Assembly (NCBI RefSeq): GCF_014647915.1
Contig: NZ_BMQC01000001.1
Span: 310,001 to 374,000, forward strand
Source: Pilimelia terevasa
GTDB taxonomy: Bacteria > Actinomycetota > Actinomycetes > Mycobacteriales > Micromonosporaceae
Direction of reading: 5' to 3'
DNA length: 64,000 nt
Positions 47,726 through 57,869 of this stretch are shown piece after piece. The position numbers and the translations under genes are program-made. Within the stretch, counting starts at the first letter, position 1. The number at the start of each line of letters is the position of its first letter. The notes under the pieces were generated by a model. It had not been told where the DNA came from, searched no databases, and was given only the letters and a program-made list of their open reading frames with translations.

Positions 47726-47998
47726 TGGGTAGTCAAGCACATTACGGAACGTAGTGTGCCCGGTAGGAGTCGGGTGGTCACCCGATCGGCTGACCACGAC
47801 CGGGCCGCCCGGGGGCGCGGGCCGCCGGTGCGGCCGGGGTGCCGCGCGGCGGATCCACCCGACCGGTTACCGTGCCTGGCAAGCGGAGTGTCGGCCCGGC
47901 GGGTCCGGCGCCGGCAGCGGCAGGGCGCCCGGACGGTGCGGCGGCCCACCAGGGGTTCCGGCGCCGGCCACGGCACGGGCCAGGAGAGGAACAGACCG
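47726..47998 (+). other. region upstream of the B12-binding gene
   Basis: 273 bases; AT-rich up to 47755, then GC-rich. AGGAGAGGAA (47982-47991) is the ribosome-binding site of the next gene. No clear promoter or gene. Confidence 0.4.
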
Positions 47999-48400
47999 AT
48001 GAGCTCTCGGATTCGCGTCGTCGTCGCCAAGCCCGGCCTCGACGGGCACGACCGCGGCGCCAAGGTGGTCGCCCGCGCGCTGCGCGACGCGGGTATGGAG
48101 GTCGTCTACACGGGCCTGCACCAGACGCCGGAGCAGATCGTGGAGACGGCGATCCAGGAGGACGCCGACGCCGTCGGCCTCTCGGTCCTCTCCGGCGCCC
48201 ACATGACGCTGTTCCGCCGCGTCCTGGAACTGCTCACCGAGCGGGACGCCCGCGACATCGTGGTGTTCGGCGGCGGGATCATCCCCGACGACGACCTGCC
48301 CGAGCTGACCCGGATCGGCGTGGCGAAGGTGTTCACCCCGGGCGCGACCACGACGTCGATCGTCGAGTGGGTCCGCGCGAACGTCGCCACCGCCGCCTGA
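47999..48400 (+). CDS. stand-alone cobalamin (B12)-binding protein, acyl-CoA mutase small-subunit type
   Basis: A 133-aa Rossmann-like B12-binding domain. The base-off His motif is DGHDRGAKV (DxHxxG), followed by LSVLSGAH and VFGGGIIP. These are the contacts for the cobalamin tail in methylmalonyl-CoA and isobutyryl-CoA mutases. Length equals that of small subunits such as IcmB. No catalytic large subunit is in the window, so the partner must be elsewhere. ATG at 47999 behind AGGAGAGG. Nearness to sucCD fits succinyl-CoA metabolism, though it has its own leader. Confidence 0.9.
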   Translation: MSSRIRVVVAKPGLDGHDRGAKVVARALRDAGMEVVYTGLHQTPEQIVETAIQEDADAVGLSVLSGAHMTLFRRVLELLTERDARDIVVFGGGIIPDDDLPELTRIGVAKVFTPGATTTSIVEWVRANVATAA

Positions 48401-49005
48401 GCCCGGGGGGAGTGCCGGCACCGGCCGGCGGGGAGTGCCGACGCCGCGGACCCGGCACCCGCGCGGCGTGGGCCGGCGGTGCTGCCGCGCCGCGGGCGGT
48501 CCCGGCCGTGGGAGTAGTGCGGTCAGGGCACAAAAAATGAGGGACCGGGCGCACCCCTCACACGCCCGGCCCCTCCATGCACGACGCCCCGCCGCCACCC
48601 CTCGACCGACAGGGCATCGGCCGTTCCGCGGACCGCTGTCGCCGTGGGCGCCCGGGTCCGGTGTGTCGCGGCGTGTGCCGCCCGCGACAATCTGCTCAAC
48701 GAAGGCCCTCGGGCGAGGTGACGTACTGATCGCAGAAAGTTTGTGGCGATTTGCCCGGGTTCTCGAGCCGCTCCGGCGGAGGCTGATGTCGGCCCCGGAC
48801 GGGTGAATGTCGGGCGTGGCGCGCGGGGCGCACCGGACCCGCGCTGTGCGGTACCGCACACGCCGCCCCCGCCGCCGGACCCGGGCCGCCATCCTGGATA
48901 GGCTGCGGCCGTAGGCCCGCCCCGACCGGAGCGGCGGGCGGCAACCTCATCCTCGCCGGCGGGCTCCCGATGCGCGCCGCGCCAGAGAACGGGACGGACG
49001 CGCAG
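48401..49005. other. intergenic region before sucC
   Basis: 605 bases without a supported protein gene. It contains a hairpin at 48539-48575 with an A-run on its left (a terminator for leftward transcription), an AT-rich patch at 48715-48765, and on the plus strand TAGGCT (48899-48904), a possible sucC -10. ATG 48970 is in frame with sucC but adds atypical residues. Confidence 0.45.
48531..48575 (-). terminator. minus-strand intrinsic terminator with U-tract
   Basis: A 12-bp stem with one mismatch (48539-48551 with 48563-48575), 11-base loop, followed on the minus strand by six U residues (48537-48532). No minus-strand gene feeds it. In the other direction it may also serve the B12-binding gene. 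Confidence 0.65.
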
Positions 49006-50178
49006 GTGGACCTGTACGAGTACCAGGGGCGCGACCTGTTCGAAAAGCACGGGCTGCCCGTGCTTTCCGGCGGCGTCGCGACGACCCCGACCGAAGCCCG
49101 CGCCATCGCCGAGCGACTCGGCGAGCGCGTGGTCGTCAAGGCCCAGGTCAAGGTCGGCGGTCGCGGCAAGGCCGGCGGCGTCAAGCTCGCGGAGGGCGCC
49201 GACGAGGCGCAGGCCCGCGCGACCGACATCCTCGGCATGGACATCAAGGGCCACACGGTCCACAAGGTCATGGTCACCGTGACCGCCGACATCGTCGAGG
49301 AGTACTACCTCTCCTACCTGCTCGACCGCGCCAACCGCACCTTCCTCTGCATCGCCAGTGTCGCCGGCGGCATGGACATCGAGGCCGTCGCGGCCGAGAC
49401 CCCGGAGAAGGTCGCCAAGATCTCGATCGACGCCAACCGGGGCGTGGACGAGGCCAAGGCCCGCGAGATCGTCGCCGCGGCGAGGTTCCCGGTCGACGTG
49501 GCGGGCCAGATCGAGACCATCGCGCGGCAGCTCTGGGTGGCCTTCGTCAAGGAGGACGCCACGCTGGTCGAGGTGAACCCGCTGGCCAAGACCGCCGACG
49601 GCACCGTCCTGTGCCTGGACGCCAAGGTCACCTTCGACGCCAACGCCGACTTCCGCCAGCCGGAGCACGAGGCGTACGTCGACCAGGCCGCCGTGGACCC
49701 GCTGGAGCAGGCGGCCAAGGCCAAGGACCTCAACTACGTCAAGCTCGACGGCGAGGTCGGCATCATCGGCAACGGCGCCGGCCTGGTCATGTCGACCCTG
49801 GACGTCGTCGCCTACGCGGGGCAGGAGTACGGCGGCGTCAAGCCGGCCAACTTCCTCGACATCGGCGGCGGCGCCAGCGCCGACGTGATGGCCAACGGGC
49901 TGGAGATCGTCCTGTCCGACCCGGCCGTCCGGAGCGTCTTCGTCAACGTCTTCGGCGGCATCACCGCCTGCGACGAGGTCGCCAACGGCGTCGTCCAGGC
50001 GCTGGCCCTGCTGAAGGAGCGCGGCGAGGACGTCAGCAAGCCGCTGGTCGTCCGGCTGGACGGCAACAACGCCGAGGCCGGTCGGGCGATCCTCGACGGC
50101 GCGGCCAACCCGCTGGTCCAGCGGGTGGACACCATGGACGGCGCGGCCCGCCGGGCCGCCGAGCTGGCCGCGCGCTGA
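49006..50178 (+). CDS. sucC: succinate-CoA ligase, beta subunit
   Basis: The ADP/GDP-forming beta subunit of succinyl-CoA synthetase, which makes ATP or GTP in the TCA cycle. The 390-aa product begins [19 protein letters not shown] and has an ATP-grasp fold ([20 protein letters not shown]). NPLAKT is the metal/nucleotide site, and the CoA-ligase part carries [10 protein letters not shown] and [11 protein letters not shown]. The GTG at 49006 fits the family N-terminus; ATG 48970 would add 12 residues. sucD follows after 18 bases. Confidence 0.97.
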   Translation: MDLYEYQGRDLFEKHGLPVLSGGVATTPTEARAIAERLGERVVVKAQVKVGGRGKAGGVKLAEGADEAQARATDILGMDIKGHTVHKVMVTVTADIVEEYYLSYLLDRANRTFLCIASVAGGMDIEAVAAETPEKVAKISIDANRGVDEAKAREIVAAARFPVDVAGQIETIARQLWVAFVKEDATLVEVNPLAKTADGTVLCLDAKVTFDANADFRQPEHEAYVDQAAVDPLEQAAKAKDLNYVKLDGEVGIIGNGAGLVMSTLDVVAYAGQEYGGVKPANFLDIGGGASADVMANGLEIVLSDPAVRSVFVNVFGGITACDEVANGVVQALALLKERGEDVSKPLVVRLDGNNAEAGRAILDGAANPLVQRVDTMDGAARRAAELAAR

Positions 50179-50196
50179 GCCGGGAGGACTGAACAC

Positions 50197-51087
50197 ATGG
50201 CTATCTGGCTCACCAAGGACTCCAAGGTCGTCGTCCAGGGCATGACCGGCTCCGAGGGCATGAAGCACACCCGGCGGATGCTGGCCTCGGGCACGCAGAT
50301 CGTGGGCGGCGTCAACCCGCGCAAGGCCGGTACGAGGGTCGACGTCGACGGTACCGACGTGCCGGTCTTCGGCTCGGTCGCCGAGGCGATGAAGGAGACC
50401 GGCGCCGACGTGTCGGTCGTCTTCGTGCCGCCGGCCTTCTGCAAGGGCGCGGTCGTCGAGGCCATCGACGCGGGCATCGGGCTGTGCGTGGTCATCACCG
50501 AGGGCATCCCGGTGCACGACACCGCCGCGTTCTGGGCGCACAACAACGCCGCCGGCAACCGGACCCGGATCATCGGGCCGAACTGCCCGGGCATCATCTC
50601 GCCCGGCGCCGCCAACGCCGGCATCATCCCGGCCGACATCACCGGCGCCGGCCGGATCGGCCTGGTCTCCAAGAGCGGCACGCTGACCTACCAGCTCATG
50701 TACGAGCTGCGGGACTTCGGCTTCTCCTCCGCCGTGGGCATCGGCGGCGACCCGGTGATCGGCACGACGCACATCGACGCGCTGGCGGCGTTCCAGGACG
50801 ACCCGGAGACCGAGGCCGTCGTCATGATCGGTGAGATCGGCGGCGACGCGGAGGAGCGGGCCGCGGACTTCATCAAGCAGTACGTGACGAAGCCCGTCGT
50901 CGGCTACATCGCCGGGTTCACCGCGCCCCCCGGCAAGACCATGGGGCATGCGGGCGCGATCATCTCCGGCTCCTCGGGGACCGCGGAGGCGAAGAAGACG
51001 GCCCTGGAGGCGGCGGGCGTGAAGGTCGGCAAGACGCCGACGGAGACGGCCAACCTCATGCGCGAGGTCATGCGCGGGCTGGGCTGA
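50197..51087 (+). CDS. sucD: succinate-CoA ligase, alpha subunit
   Basis: The 296-aa alpha subunit binds CoA and carries the phosphorylated His. It has [14 protein letters not shown], CoA-site [18 protein letters not shown] and [12 protein letters not shown]. The active-site His is in [16 protein letters not shown] behind GGGAGGA, in operon with sucC. Normal family length. Confidence 0.98.
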   Translation: MAIWLTKDSKVVVQGMTGSEGMKHTRRMLASGTQIVGGVNPRKAGTRVDVDGTDVPVFGSVAEAMKETGADVSVVFVPPAFCKGAVVEAIDAGIGLCVVITEGIPVHDTAAFWAHNNAAGNRTRIIGPNCPGIISPGAANAGIIPADITGAGRIGLVSKSGTLTYQLMYELRDFGFSSAVGIGGDPVIGTTHIDALAAFQDDPETEAVVMIGEIGGDAEERAADFIKQYVTKPVVGYIAGFTAPPGKTMGHAGAIISGSSGTAEAKKTALEAAGVKVGKTPTETANLMREVMRGLG

Positions 51088-51088
51088 G

Positions 51089-51147
51089 CAGGACCCGTAC
51101 GACACCGGGGTGGGCGCGGTCGCGTCCACCCCGGTCCGTTGGTCCTG
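51089..51147 (+). terminator. terminator after sucCD
   Basis: Two nested stems: CAGGACC (51089-51095) with GGTCCTG (51141-51147), and a perfect 10-bp inner stem (51104-51113 with 51126-51135). No U-tract. Confidence 0.65.
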
Positions 51148-51194
51148 CCGCGTCCACTCCCCACCGGCGGACCACATCTGACAAGGTGGGGAAG

Positions 51195-52562
51195 ATGGCA
51201 GCCACGCGGGACGAGACCGACCCGGGCCGCGCCGCCGCGGGGCGGCGGGAGCGCGCGCGGGCGGGCGGCGACCTGCGCGCGGGTGGCGGCGCGCGGGCCG
51301 GCGAGGACGGCGGTACCCGGGAGGTCGACGGTACCCAGGAGACGGTCCTGCTGGACCTGGACGCGCCCGCGGACCACCCCACCGTCGTACTGCCCCGGCA
51401 GCGGCGCGGGCCGCGGCGGCGCCGGGCGCCGCTGGCCGTCGCCGCGTGCGTCGCCGTCGGCCTCGCGGCCGCCGCGTCGCTCGCCCCGCCGCTGGCCGCC
51501 GCGCTCGTGGCCGCGCCCGGAGGGGCCGGCGCCGGCCTGCGGCTCGGCCTGGCGGCCTGGCTGCTCGGGCACGGCGTACCGGTGCGGACGCCGGTCGGCG
51601 CGCTGACCCTCGCTCCGCTGGCCGTGGGCCTGCTCGCCGCCTGGCGGATGGAGCGGGCGGGGCTGCACGCGGTCCGGGCGGTCGGCGCCCGCCGGACCGG
51701 CGCGATCGGGCGCACGCTGGCCGTCACCGGCGCGCTGGCTCTGGTGTACGGCCTGCTCGGCGGTTTCGCCGCGCTGGTGGTCGGTGCCGGGGTGCCCGGG
51801 GTCACGGCGCCGCGGGCCGTCGCCACGATGGTGGTCTTCGGCGCCGTCGCCGGGGGACTGGGCGCGGCGCGGGCCAGCGGCGTCCTGGACCGGGTGGCCC
51901 GCTGGCTGCCCGAGCCGGTCCGCGCCGCGCTGCGGGCCGGGGCGCTGGGCGCGGCGACCCTGCTGGCCGCCGGCGCCGCGGCGGCGGGGCTGAGCCTGGC
52001 GCTGTCCTGGCACGACGCGTCCACGATGCTCGCGGCCTACGACACCGGCGTCGCCGGGCAGCTCGGCCTCACGGCGCTGTCGGTGGCGTACGCGCCCAAC
52101 GTCGCCGTCTGGGCGGCGGCGTACCTGCTCGGGCCCGGGTTCGCGCTCGGCACCGGCACGGGGGTCACGGTCGGCGACGTGAGCGTGGGGGCGCTGCCGG
52201 CGCTGCCGCTGTTCGCGGGCCTGCCGCCCGACGGGCTCACCGGCCTCGGCCTGTTCGTCGCGGCCGCGCCGGTACTGGCGGGGGGACTGGGCGGCGGGCT
52301 GCTCGCCCGGGCGGCCGCCCGGCGGGCGGGGGCCGACGGCCCGGACTGGTCCCGGGTCTGCGGCGCCGCGGCGCTCAGCGGCCCGGTGGCCGGGGTCCTG
52401 CTCGGCGCGGCGGCGCTGGCCTCGCGCGGGGCGGTCGGGGACGGCCGGCTGGCGGACGTCGGCCCGCCGGTTCTCCAGGTCACCCTCGTGGCGGCCGGCG
52501 GCGGCCTGGTCGGGGCGATCGTCGTCGCCGCGGCGTGCGCGCTCCTGCGCCGCCGCCGCTGA
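51195..52562 (+). CDS. DUF6350 family multi-pass membrane protein
   Basis: A protein of about 455 aa with a charged, Arg-rich cytoplasmic N-terminus (residues 1-80) followed by ten or so Ala/Leu/Gly-rich membrane helices. Position between sucD and purN, size and the LGHGVPVRTPVGALTLAPL segment fit the actinobacterial DUF6350 family, function unknown. ATG 51195 is chosen because GGGGA lies just before it; GTG 51186 is an in-frame alternative. Its stop meets a terminator shared with the convergent small membrane-protein gene. Confidence 0.8.
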   Translation: MAATRDETDPGRAAAGRRERARAGGDLRAGGGARAGEDGGTREVDGTQETVLLDLDAPADHPTVVLPRQRRGPRRRRAPLAVAACVAVGLAAAASLAPPLAAALVAAPGGAGAGLRLGLAAWLLGHGVPVRTPVGALTLAPLAVGLLAAWRMERAGLHAVRAVGARRTGAIGRTLAVTGALALVYGLLGGFAALVVGAGVPGVTAPRAVATMVVFGAVAGGLGAARASGVLDRVARWLPEPVRAALRAGALGAATLLAAGAAAAGLSLALSWHDASTMLAAYDTGVAGQLGLTALSVAYAPNVAVWAAAYLLGPGFALGTGTGVTVGDVSVGALPALPLFAGLPPDGLTGLGLFVAAAPVLAGGLGGGLLARAAARRAGADGPDWSRVCGAAALSGPVAGVLLGAAALASRGAVGDGRLADVGPPVLQVTLVAAGGGLVGAIVVAAACALLRRRR

Positions 52563-52611
52563 CGCCCGCGCCGCGGAACCGCGCCGTCGACACCCGCGAG
52601 GGCCGACGCAC

Positions 52612-52640
52612 GTCCCCGGCACGCGCGCGGCGCCGGGGAC
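52612..52640. terminator. convergent terminator
   Basis: GTCCCCGGC (52612-52620) and GCCGGGGAC (52632-52640), perfect 9-bp stem, 11-base loop, between DUF6350 (+) and the small membrane protein (-). Confidence 0.65.
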
Positions 52641-52652
52641 CACGGGCTGCGG

Positions 52653-52907
52653 TCAGTTGCTGTTGAAGCCGGCGATCGCGCCGGTGACGTTGAGGATGAT
52701 GCCGCCGATGATGACCACCGCGGCCACCGCGAAGCCGACGTACGCCAGGGTCGGCTGCTTCTGGACCTTCTTCGCCTCCATCATGGACAGCACCGAGAAG
52801 ACGATCCCCAGCAGCGGGCAGCAGAGACTGAAGACGATGCCGAGCACCCCCCACAGCGTGGTCTTGTCGTTGGCGCCGGCAGCGCTCGGCGGGTACGGAG
52901 CGGTCAC
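52653..52907 (-). CDS. small two-helix membrane protein (DUF4190-like)
   Basis: An 84-aa protein with two membrane segments: LWGVLGIVFSLCCPLLGIVF and VGFAVAAVVIIGGIILNV, separated by a short charged loop (MMEAKKVQKQP). Layout and sequence style resemble DUF4190 proteins, common small actinobacterial membrane proteins of unknown function. GTG at 52907 behind GGGAGGA. It lies alone between DUF6350 and purN and is divergent from purN. Confidence 0.8.
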   Translation of the reverse strand: MTAPYPPSAAGANDKTTLWGVLGIVFSLCCPLLGIVFSVLSMMEAKKVQKQPTLAYVGFAVAAVVIIGGIILNVTGAIAGFNSN

Positions 52908-53136
52908 GTGTTCCTCCCGTTCGCCGCGGCGGTCGCAGCGGCGGTTCGACTGGGCGGGCGCGGGTGCCCGCCCTGCTGACGGTCGGCCGCGGGCGGCCCA
53001 CCGGACGGGAGCGTAGCGCCTCGCGGCGGACCGGGGTCCGGTAATCCGGCTAAGCGGCGCGGCGCGGCGCGGCGTGCGGTAAACGCCCGCCGGGGCCGCC
53101 CCGCGGGCACCTCCGGGCGGCCCCGCGGGCGGGCGG

Positions 53137-53142
53137 TAGGGT
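53137..53142 (+). promoter_or_regulatory. -10 element for leaderless purN
   Basis: TAGGGT followed by 6 bases and the purN GTG at 53149; no Shine-Dalgarno sequence. Confidence 0.5.
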
Positions 53143-53148
53143 GCACGG

Positions 53149-53799
53149 GTGACCGCCCCCGGCCCCGCCCCCGCCACGCACCGGCCGCCCGTTCCCGGCG
53201 CCCGGCTGGTCGTCCTCGTCTCGGGCGGCGGCAGCAACCTGGCGGCCCTGCTCGACGCCTGCGCCGACCCCGGGTACGGCGCGCGGGTGGTCGCCGTCGG
53301 CGCCGACCGCGACGCCGCGGCGGGCCTGGACCGGGCCGCCGCGGCGGGGGTTCCCACGTTCGTGGAGAAGGTCGCCGACCACCCGGACCGGGCCGCCTGG
53401 GACGCCGCGCTGACCGCGCGGGTCCGGGCGCACACCCCCGACCTGGTGATCTCGGCGGGCTTCCTCAAGCTCGTCGGGCCCGACTTCCTCGCCGCGTTCG
53501 GCGACCGGTACGTCAACACCCACAACGCGCTGCTGCCCGCCTTCCCCGGCATCCACGGCCCGCGCGACGCCCTGGCCTACGGGGTGAAGGTGGCCGGCGC
53601 CACGCTGTTCTTCGTCGACGCCGGGGTCGACACCGGCCCGATCATCGCCCAGGTCGCCGTCGAGGTCCGCGACGGCGACGACGAGGCCGCGCTCACCGAG
53701 CGCATCAAGGTGGCCGAGCGGGCGCAACTGGTCGAGTACGTCGGCCGGCTCGTCCGGGGCGGCTGGACGATCCGCGACCGCAAGGTCACCACACCGTAG
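53149..53799 (+). CDS. purN: phosphoribosylglycinamide formyltransferase
   Basis: PurN transfers a formyl group from 10-formyl-THF to GAR, the third step of purine synthesis. The 216-aa protein has [14 protein letters not shown] (phosphate loop), [29 protein letters not shown] with the catalytic Asn and His, and [10 protein letters not shown] with the catalytic Asp. A short Pro-rich N-terminus of about 18 residues precedes the fold. GTG start, probably leaderless. purH follows after 17 bases. Confidence 0.96.
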   Translation: MTAPGPAPATHRPPVPGARLVVLVSGGGSNLAALLDACADPGYGARVVAVGADRDAAAGLDRAAAAGVPTFVEKVADHPDRAAWDAALTARVRAHTPDLVISAGFLKLVGPDFLAAFGDRYVNTHNALLPAFPGIHGPRDALAYGVKVAGATLFFVDAGVDTGPIIAQVAVEVRDGDDEAALTERIKVAERAQLVEYVGRLVRGGWTIRDRKVTTP

Positions 53800-53816
53800 G
53801 AAAGGGCACCACACAC

Positions 53817-55376
53817 ATGAGCGACGCCGCGCAGGCCCGCCGTCCGATCCGCCGCGCGCTGGTCAGCGTGTACGACAAGACGGGGCTGACCGCGCTGGCC
53901 CAGGCGCTGCACGCCGCCGGCGTGGAGATCGTCTCGACGGGTTCGACGGCCGCGACGATCGCCGCCGCCGGGGTGCCGGTGACCGCGGTGGAGCAGCTCA
54001 CCGGGTTCCCCGAGATGCTCGACGGCCGGGTCAAGACCCTGCACCCGGCGGTCCACGCGGGCCTGCTCGCCGACCTGCGGCTGGCGGCGCACGCCGCCCA
54101 GCTCGACGCGCGGGGCATCGCGCCGTTCGACCTGCTGGTGGCCAACCTGTACCCGTTCCGGGCCACCGTCGCCTCCGGCGCCGCCCCGGACGAGTGCGTC
54201 GAGCAGATCGACATCGGCGGTCCGTCGATGGTCCGCGGTGCCGCCAAGAACCACGCGAGCGTCGCCGTCGTCGTCTCGCCCGACCGGTACCCCGACGTCG
54301 TCGCGGCGCTCGGCGGGGGCGGCTTCACGCTGGCGCAGCGGCAGGCGCTCGCGGTGGACGCCTTCCGGCACACCGCCGAGTACGACGTGGCGGTCGCCTC
54401 CTGGCTCGGCGACGTCGTCGCGGGCGACGACGGGGGCTTCCCGGCCTGGACCGCGGGCACGTGGGAGCGGGCGGCCGTGCTCCGGTACGGCGAGAACCCG
54501 CACCAGCGGGCCGCCCTGTACCGGCACTGGCGCGGCGGCCTGGCCGCCGCCACCCAGCTACACGGCAAGGAGATGTCCTACAACAACTACGTCGACACCG
54601 ACGCCGCGTGGCGGGCCGCGCACGACTTCGCCGCGCCCGCGGTGGCGATCATCAAGCACGCGAACCCGTGCGGGATCGCCGTGGGTACCGACGTCGCCGA
54701 CGCCCACCGCAAGGCCCACGCGTGCGACCCGGTGTCGGCGTACGGCGGGATCGTCGCGGCCAACCGCACCGTCACCGCCGCCATGGCCGCCCAGATCGCC
54801 GAGGTGTTCACCGAGGTCGTGGCGGCGCCGGGGTACGACGACGACGCGCTGGCGCTGCTGCGCGCCCGGAAGAACCTGCGGATCCTCGCGGTCGGCGACG
54901 GCCACCGCGACCCGGTGGAGATCCGCCCGATCGACGGGGGCCTGCTCATGCAGACCGCCGACCGCGTCGACGCGGTCGGCGACGACCCGGCCCGGTGGCG
55001 CCTGGCCTGCGGCGACGCCGCCGGCCCGGCGCTGCTCGCCGACCTGGCGTTCGCCTGGCGGGCCTGCCGGTCGGTGAAGTCCAACGCCATCGTCCTCGCC
55101 CGCGGCGGCGCCACGGTCGGGGTCGGGATGGGGCAGGTCAACCGGGTCGACTCGGCCCGGCTTGCCGTCGCGCGGGCCGGCGAGCGGGCGCACGGCTCGG
55201 TGGCCGCCTCGGACGCGTTCTTCCCGTTCGCCGACGGGCTGCGGATCCTCCTCGACGCCGGGGTGCGGGCCGTCGTGCAGCCGGGCGGCTCGGTCCGGGA
55301 CGAGGAGGTCGTCGCCGCCGCGAAGGAGGCCGGCGCGACGATGTACCTGACCGGTACCCGGCACTTCTTCCACTGA
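53817..55376 (+). CDS. purH: bifunctional AICAR formyltransferase / IMP cyclohydrolase
   Basis: PurH performs the last two steps to IMP. The N-terminal cyclohydrolase (residues about 1-200) has [17 protein letters not shown] and [12 protein letters not shown]. The C-terminal transformylase shows [12 protein letters not shown], the [10 protein letters not shown] segment, IIKHANPCG with the catalytic Lys-His, and KSNAIVLA, ending [10 protein letters not shown]. 519 aa, normal. ATG behind AGGAAAGG; co-transcribed with purN. The 10-formyl-THF it uses is made by FolD, encoded next. Confidence 0.97.
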   Translation: MSDAAQARRPIRRALVSVYDKTGLTALAQALHAAGVEIVSTGSTAATIAAAGVPVTAVEQLTGFPEMLDGRVKTLHPAVHAGLLADLRLAAHAAQLDARGIAPFDLLVANLYPFRATVASGAAPDECVEQIDIGGPSMVRGAAKNHASVAVVVSPDRYPDVVAALGGGGFTLAQRQALAVDAFRHTAEYDVAVASWLGDVVAGDDGGFPAWTAGTWERAAVLRYGENPHQRAALYRHWRGGLAAATQLHGKEMSYNNYVDTDAAWRAAHDFAAPAVAIIKHANPCGIAVGTDVADAHRKAHACDPVSAYGGIVAANRTVTAAMAAQIAEVFTEVVAAPGYDDDALALLRARKNLRILAVGDGHRDPVEIRPIDGGLLMQTADRVDAVGDDPARWRLACGDAAGPALLADLAFAWRACRSVKSNAIVLARGGATVGVGMGQVNRVDSARLAVARAGERAHGSVAASDAFFPFADGLRILLDAGVRAVVQPGGSVRDEEVVAAAKEAGATMYLTGTRHFFH

Positions 55377-55494
55377 CGCCGCCGACCGCCGGTACGGGTG
55401 GCGGGGCCGCGGCGCGGGCATGGAAAAATCGGCGCGCCGGGCGGAGGTCTCGCCGCGGCGTGCCGGTACGGTCCGGCGGCGAAGGGAGTTCCCG

Positions 55495-56355
55495 GTGACG
55501 GCGACGGTGCTGGACGGCAAGGCGACGGCTGCGGCGGTCAAGGAGGACCTGCGGCAGCGGGTGAAGGCGCTCGCCGCGCGGGGCATCACCCCCGGCCTGG
55601 GCACGGTCCTGGTCGGCGACGACCCGGGGTCGCACGCGTACGTGGCCGGCAAGCACCGCGACTGCGCCGAGGTCGGCATCGCCTCGCTGCGCCGCGACCT
55701 GCCCGCCACCGCGACCCAGGCGGACGTGGACGCCGCCGTCGCGGAGCTGAACGCCGACCCGGCCTGCCACGGCTACATCGTGCAGTTGCCGCTGCCCCGC
55801 GGGCTGGACACGCAGCGGGTGCTGGAGGCGATCGACCCGGACAAGGACGCCGACGGGCTGCACCCCGTCAACCTGGGCCGGCTGGTGCTGGGGTACCCGG
55901 GGCCGCTGCCCTGCACGCCGCGCGGGATCGTGCACCTGCTGCGCGCGTACGGCGTGCCGCTGGCGGGGGCGCGGGTGGTGGTGATCGGCCGCGGCACCAC
56001 CGTCGGCCGCCCGCTGGGGCTGCTGCTGACCCGGCGCGACGAGAACGCGACGGTCACCCTGTGCCACACCGGCACCCGCGACCTGTCCGCGCACACCCGC
56101 GACGCGGACATCGTGGTCGCGGCGGTCGGCGTGCCCGGACTGGTCACCGCCGACCTGGTGCGGCCGGGCGCGGCGGTGGTGGACGTGGGCATCACCCGGG
56201 TCGTGGGCGCCGACGGCAGGGGCGTGTACAGCGGCGACGTCGCGCCGGAGGTGCGCGAGGTGGCCGGCTTCGTGGCGCCGGTGCCCGGCGGCGTGGGGCC
56301 GATGACCCGGGCGATGCTGCTGGCCAACGTCGTGGAGCGCGCCGAACGCCCCTGA
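55495..56355 (+). CDS. folD: methylenetetrahydrofolate dehydrogenase / methenyltetrahydrofolate cyclohydrolase
   Basis: FolD supplies 10-formyl-THF for PurN and PurH. The 286-aa product has the [18 protein letters not shown] segment with the catalytic Lys, [11 protein letters not shown], and [12 protein letters not shown]. The NADP-binding [17 protein letters not shown] and the end [15 protein letters not shown] are also present. The GTG at 55495 follows AAGGGAG; an upstream in-frame ATG would add 25 Arg-rich residues. It comes after purH in the same direction, a sensible one-carbon grouping. Confidence 0.96.
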   Translation: MTATVLDGKATAAAVKEDLRQRVKALAARGITPGLGTVLVGDDPGSHAYVAGKHRDCAEVGIASLRRDLPATATQADVDAAVAELNADPACHGYIVQLPLPRGLDTQRVLEAIDPDKDADGLHPVNLGRLVLGYPGPLPCTPRGIVHLLRAYGVPLAGARVVVIGRGTTVGRPLGLLLTRRDENATVTLCHTGTRDLSAHTRDADIVVAAVGVPGLVTADLVRPGAAVVDVGITRVVGADGRGVYSGDVAPEVREVAGFVAPVPGGVGPMTRAMLLANVVERAERP

Positions 56356-56432
56356 CGGCGATCGCGGTGCTCGGTCCCGCGGCTCCCGGGTGCGGTCTAA
56401 GCTCTCCCCTGAGCCATCGGGTCACTGTGTCA

Positions 56433-56458
56433 GATATCCGTATGTTCGATATCCGTAT
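56433..56458 (+). repeat. direct repeat upstream of mdh
   Basis: GATATCCGTAT occurs twice (56433-56443 and 56448-56458) with a 15-base period, 28 bases before the mdh start. AT-rich for this genome; possibly a regulator site. Confidence 0.6.
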
Positions 56459-56485
56459 TCTCCTGGTCAGAGGTGAGGTCACGTC

Positions 56486-57436
56486 ATGGGCAAGAAGGTC
56501 ACCGTCGTCGGCGCCGGTTTCTACGGGGCGACCACCGCGCAGCGCCTCGCCGAGTACGACGTCTTCGAGACCGTCGTGCTGACCGACATCATCGACGGCA
56601 AGCCCGAGGGCCTGGCGCTGGACCTGTGCCAGTCGCGGCCGATCGAGGGCTTCGAGACCCGGATCGTCGGCCGGACCACCGGGGTCGACGGCAGCGGGTA
56701 CGAGGTCATCGAGGGCTCCGACATCGTGGTCATCACCGCCGGCCTGCCGCGCAAGCCGGGCATGAGCCGGATGGACCTGCTGGAGACCAACGCCAAGATC
56801 GTCCGTGGCGTGGCCGAGAACGTCGCCAAGTACGCGCCGCACGCCGTCGTCATCGTCGTGTCCAACCCGCTGGACGAGATGACCGCGCTGGCGCAGCTCG
56901 CCACCCAGTTCCCGAAGAACCGGGTCATGGGCCAGGCGGGGATGCTCGACACGGCGCGGTTCACCAACTTCGTCGCCGAGGAGCTGAAGGTGCCGGTGTC
57001 CAGCGTGCGGACGCTGACGCTGGGCTCGCACGGCGACACCATGGTGCCGGTCCCGTCGCGCTGCACGGTCGACGGCAAGCCGCTGGCCGACCTGCTGCCC
57101 GCGGAGAAGGTCGAGGAGCTGGTGGTGCGGACGCGCAACGGCGGCGCCGAGGTGGTGGCGCTGCTGAAGACGGGGTCGGCGTTCTACGCCCCGTCGGCCG
57201 CCGCGGCCCGGATGGCCCGGGCGGTCGCGGAGGACTCGGGCGCGGTCATGCCGGTCTGCGCGTGGGTGGACGGGGAGTACGGCATCGGGGGCGTCTACCT
57301 CGGGGTCGAGGCGGAGATCGGCGCGGCCGGCGTCCGCCGGGTCGTGGAGACCGACCTGACGGCGCCGGAGCTGGCCGGGCTGAAGGAGGCCGCCGAGGCC
57401 GTCCGCGCGAAGCAGGCCGACGTCGCCGACATGTGA
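56486..57436 (+). CDS. mdh: malate dehydrogenase, lactate-dehydrogenase-like type
   Basis: Mdh oxidises malate to oxaloacetate in the TCA cycle. The 316-aa protein has the NAD loop VVGAGFYGATTA, TAGLPRKPGMSR with the substrate Arg, VVSNPLDEM and LGSHGDTMVPV with the catalytic His. This set marks the LDH-like MDH clade (MDH type 3). ATG behind AGGTGAGG. A direct repeat sits just upstream and a strong hairpin downstream, so it is probably its own unit. Confidence 0.95.
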   Translation: MGKKVTVVGAGFYGATTAQRLAEYDVFETVVLTDIIDGKPEGLALDLCQSRPIEGFETRIVGRTTGVDGSGYEVIEGSDIVVITAGLPRKPGMSRMDLLETNAKIVRGVAENVAKYAPHAVVIVVSNPLDEMTALAQLATQFPKNRVMGQAGMLDTARFTNFVAEELKVPVSSVRTLTLGSHGDTMVPVPSRCTVDGKPLADLLPAEKVEELVVRTRNGGAEVVALLKTGSAFYAPSAAAARMARAVAEDSGAVMPVCAWVDGEYGIGGVYLGVEAEIGAAGVRRVVETDLTAPELAGLKEAAEAVRAKQADVADM

Positions 57437-57443
57437 CGCAGCG

Positions 57444-57476
57444 GCAGGGGCCGGGTCCGCGGGACCCGGCCCCTGC
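57444..57476. terminator. bidirectional terminator
   Basis: A perfect 15-bp stem (57444-57458 with 57462-57476), loop GCG, between convergent mdh and the VOC gene; no U-tract. Confidence 0.85.
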
Positions 57477-57488
57477 GCGCGTCCGGGC

Positions 57489-57869
57489 TCAGGTGGCGGT
57501 CTGCCAGAGGCCGACGATGTTGCCCTCGGGGTCGGCGAAGTACCCGACGTACCCCATCTCGCCCACGGCCTGCTTGGGCATGACGGTCTTGCCGCCGGTC
57601 CGCTCGACCTTGCCGAGCGCCGCGTCGACGTCCGCGACGTCGATCGTGATGACCGGGTGGTGGACCGGGTCGCTGCGGGTGAAGATGCCGCCGTTGATCG
57701 CGCCCGGCCTGATCGGCATCCCGGCGGAGTCCGTGGGCGTGGTGCGGGCGACGGTGTAGTTCATGTCCGGCATGGTGTCCAGTTGCCAGCCGAAGACGTC
57801 CGCGTAGAAGCTGCGCGCCCGCGCGACGTCGTCGGCCGGGATCTCGAAGTGCACGACCTGTCCGCTCAT
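57489..57869 (-). CDS. VOC/glyoxalase-fold family protein
   Basis: A 126-aa vicinal-oxygen-chelate fold protein: HFEIPADDVARARSFYADVFGW, then PVITIDVADVDAALGKVERTGGK and FADPEGNIVGLWQ. Two beta-alpha-beta-beta-beta repeats are expected. The family covers glyoxalases, dioxygenases and resistance proteins; its substrate is unknown. ATG at 57869 has GGGGGG 7 bases upstream; ATG 57887 is an alternative. Alone between mdh and icd, divergent from icd. Confidence 0.88.
   Translation of the reverse strand: MSGQVVHFEIPADDVARARSFYADVFGWQLDTMPDMNYTVARTTPTDSAGMPIRPGAINGGIFTRSDPVHHPVITIDVADVDAALGKVERTGGKTVMPKQAVGEMGYVGYFADPEGNIVGLWQTAT

Noticed and set aside
48539-48575. 6C small RNA motif
   Set aside because: The loop on the possible RNA strand is G-rich and not C-rich, and only one stem-loop is present.
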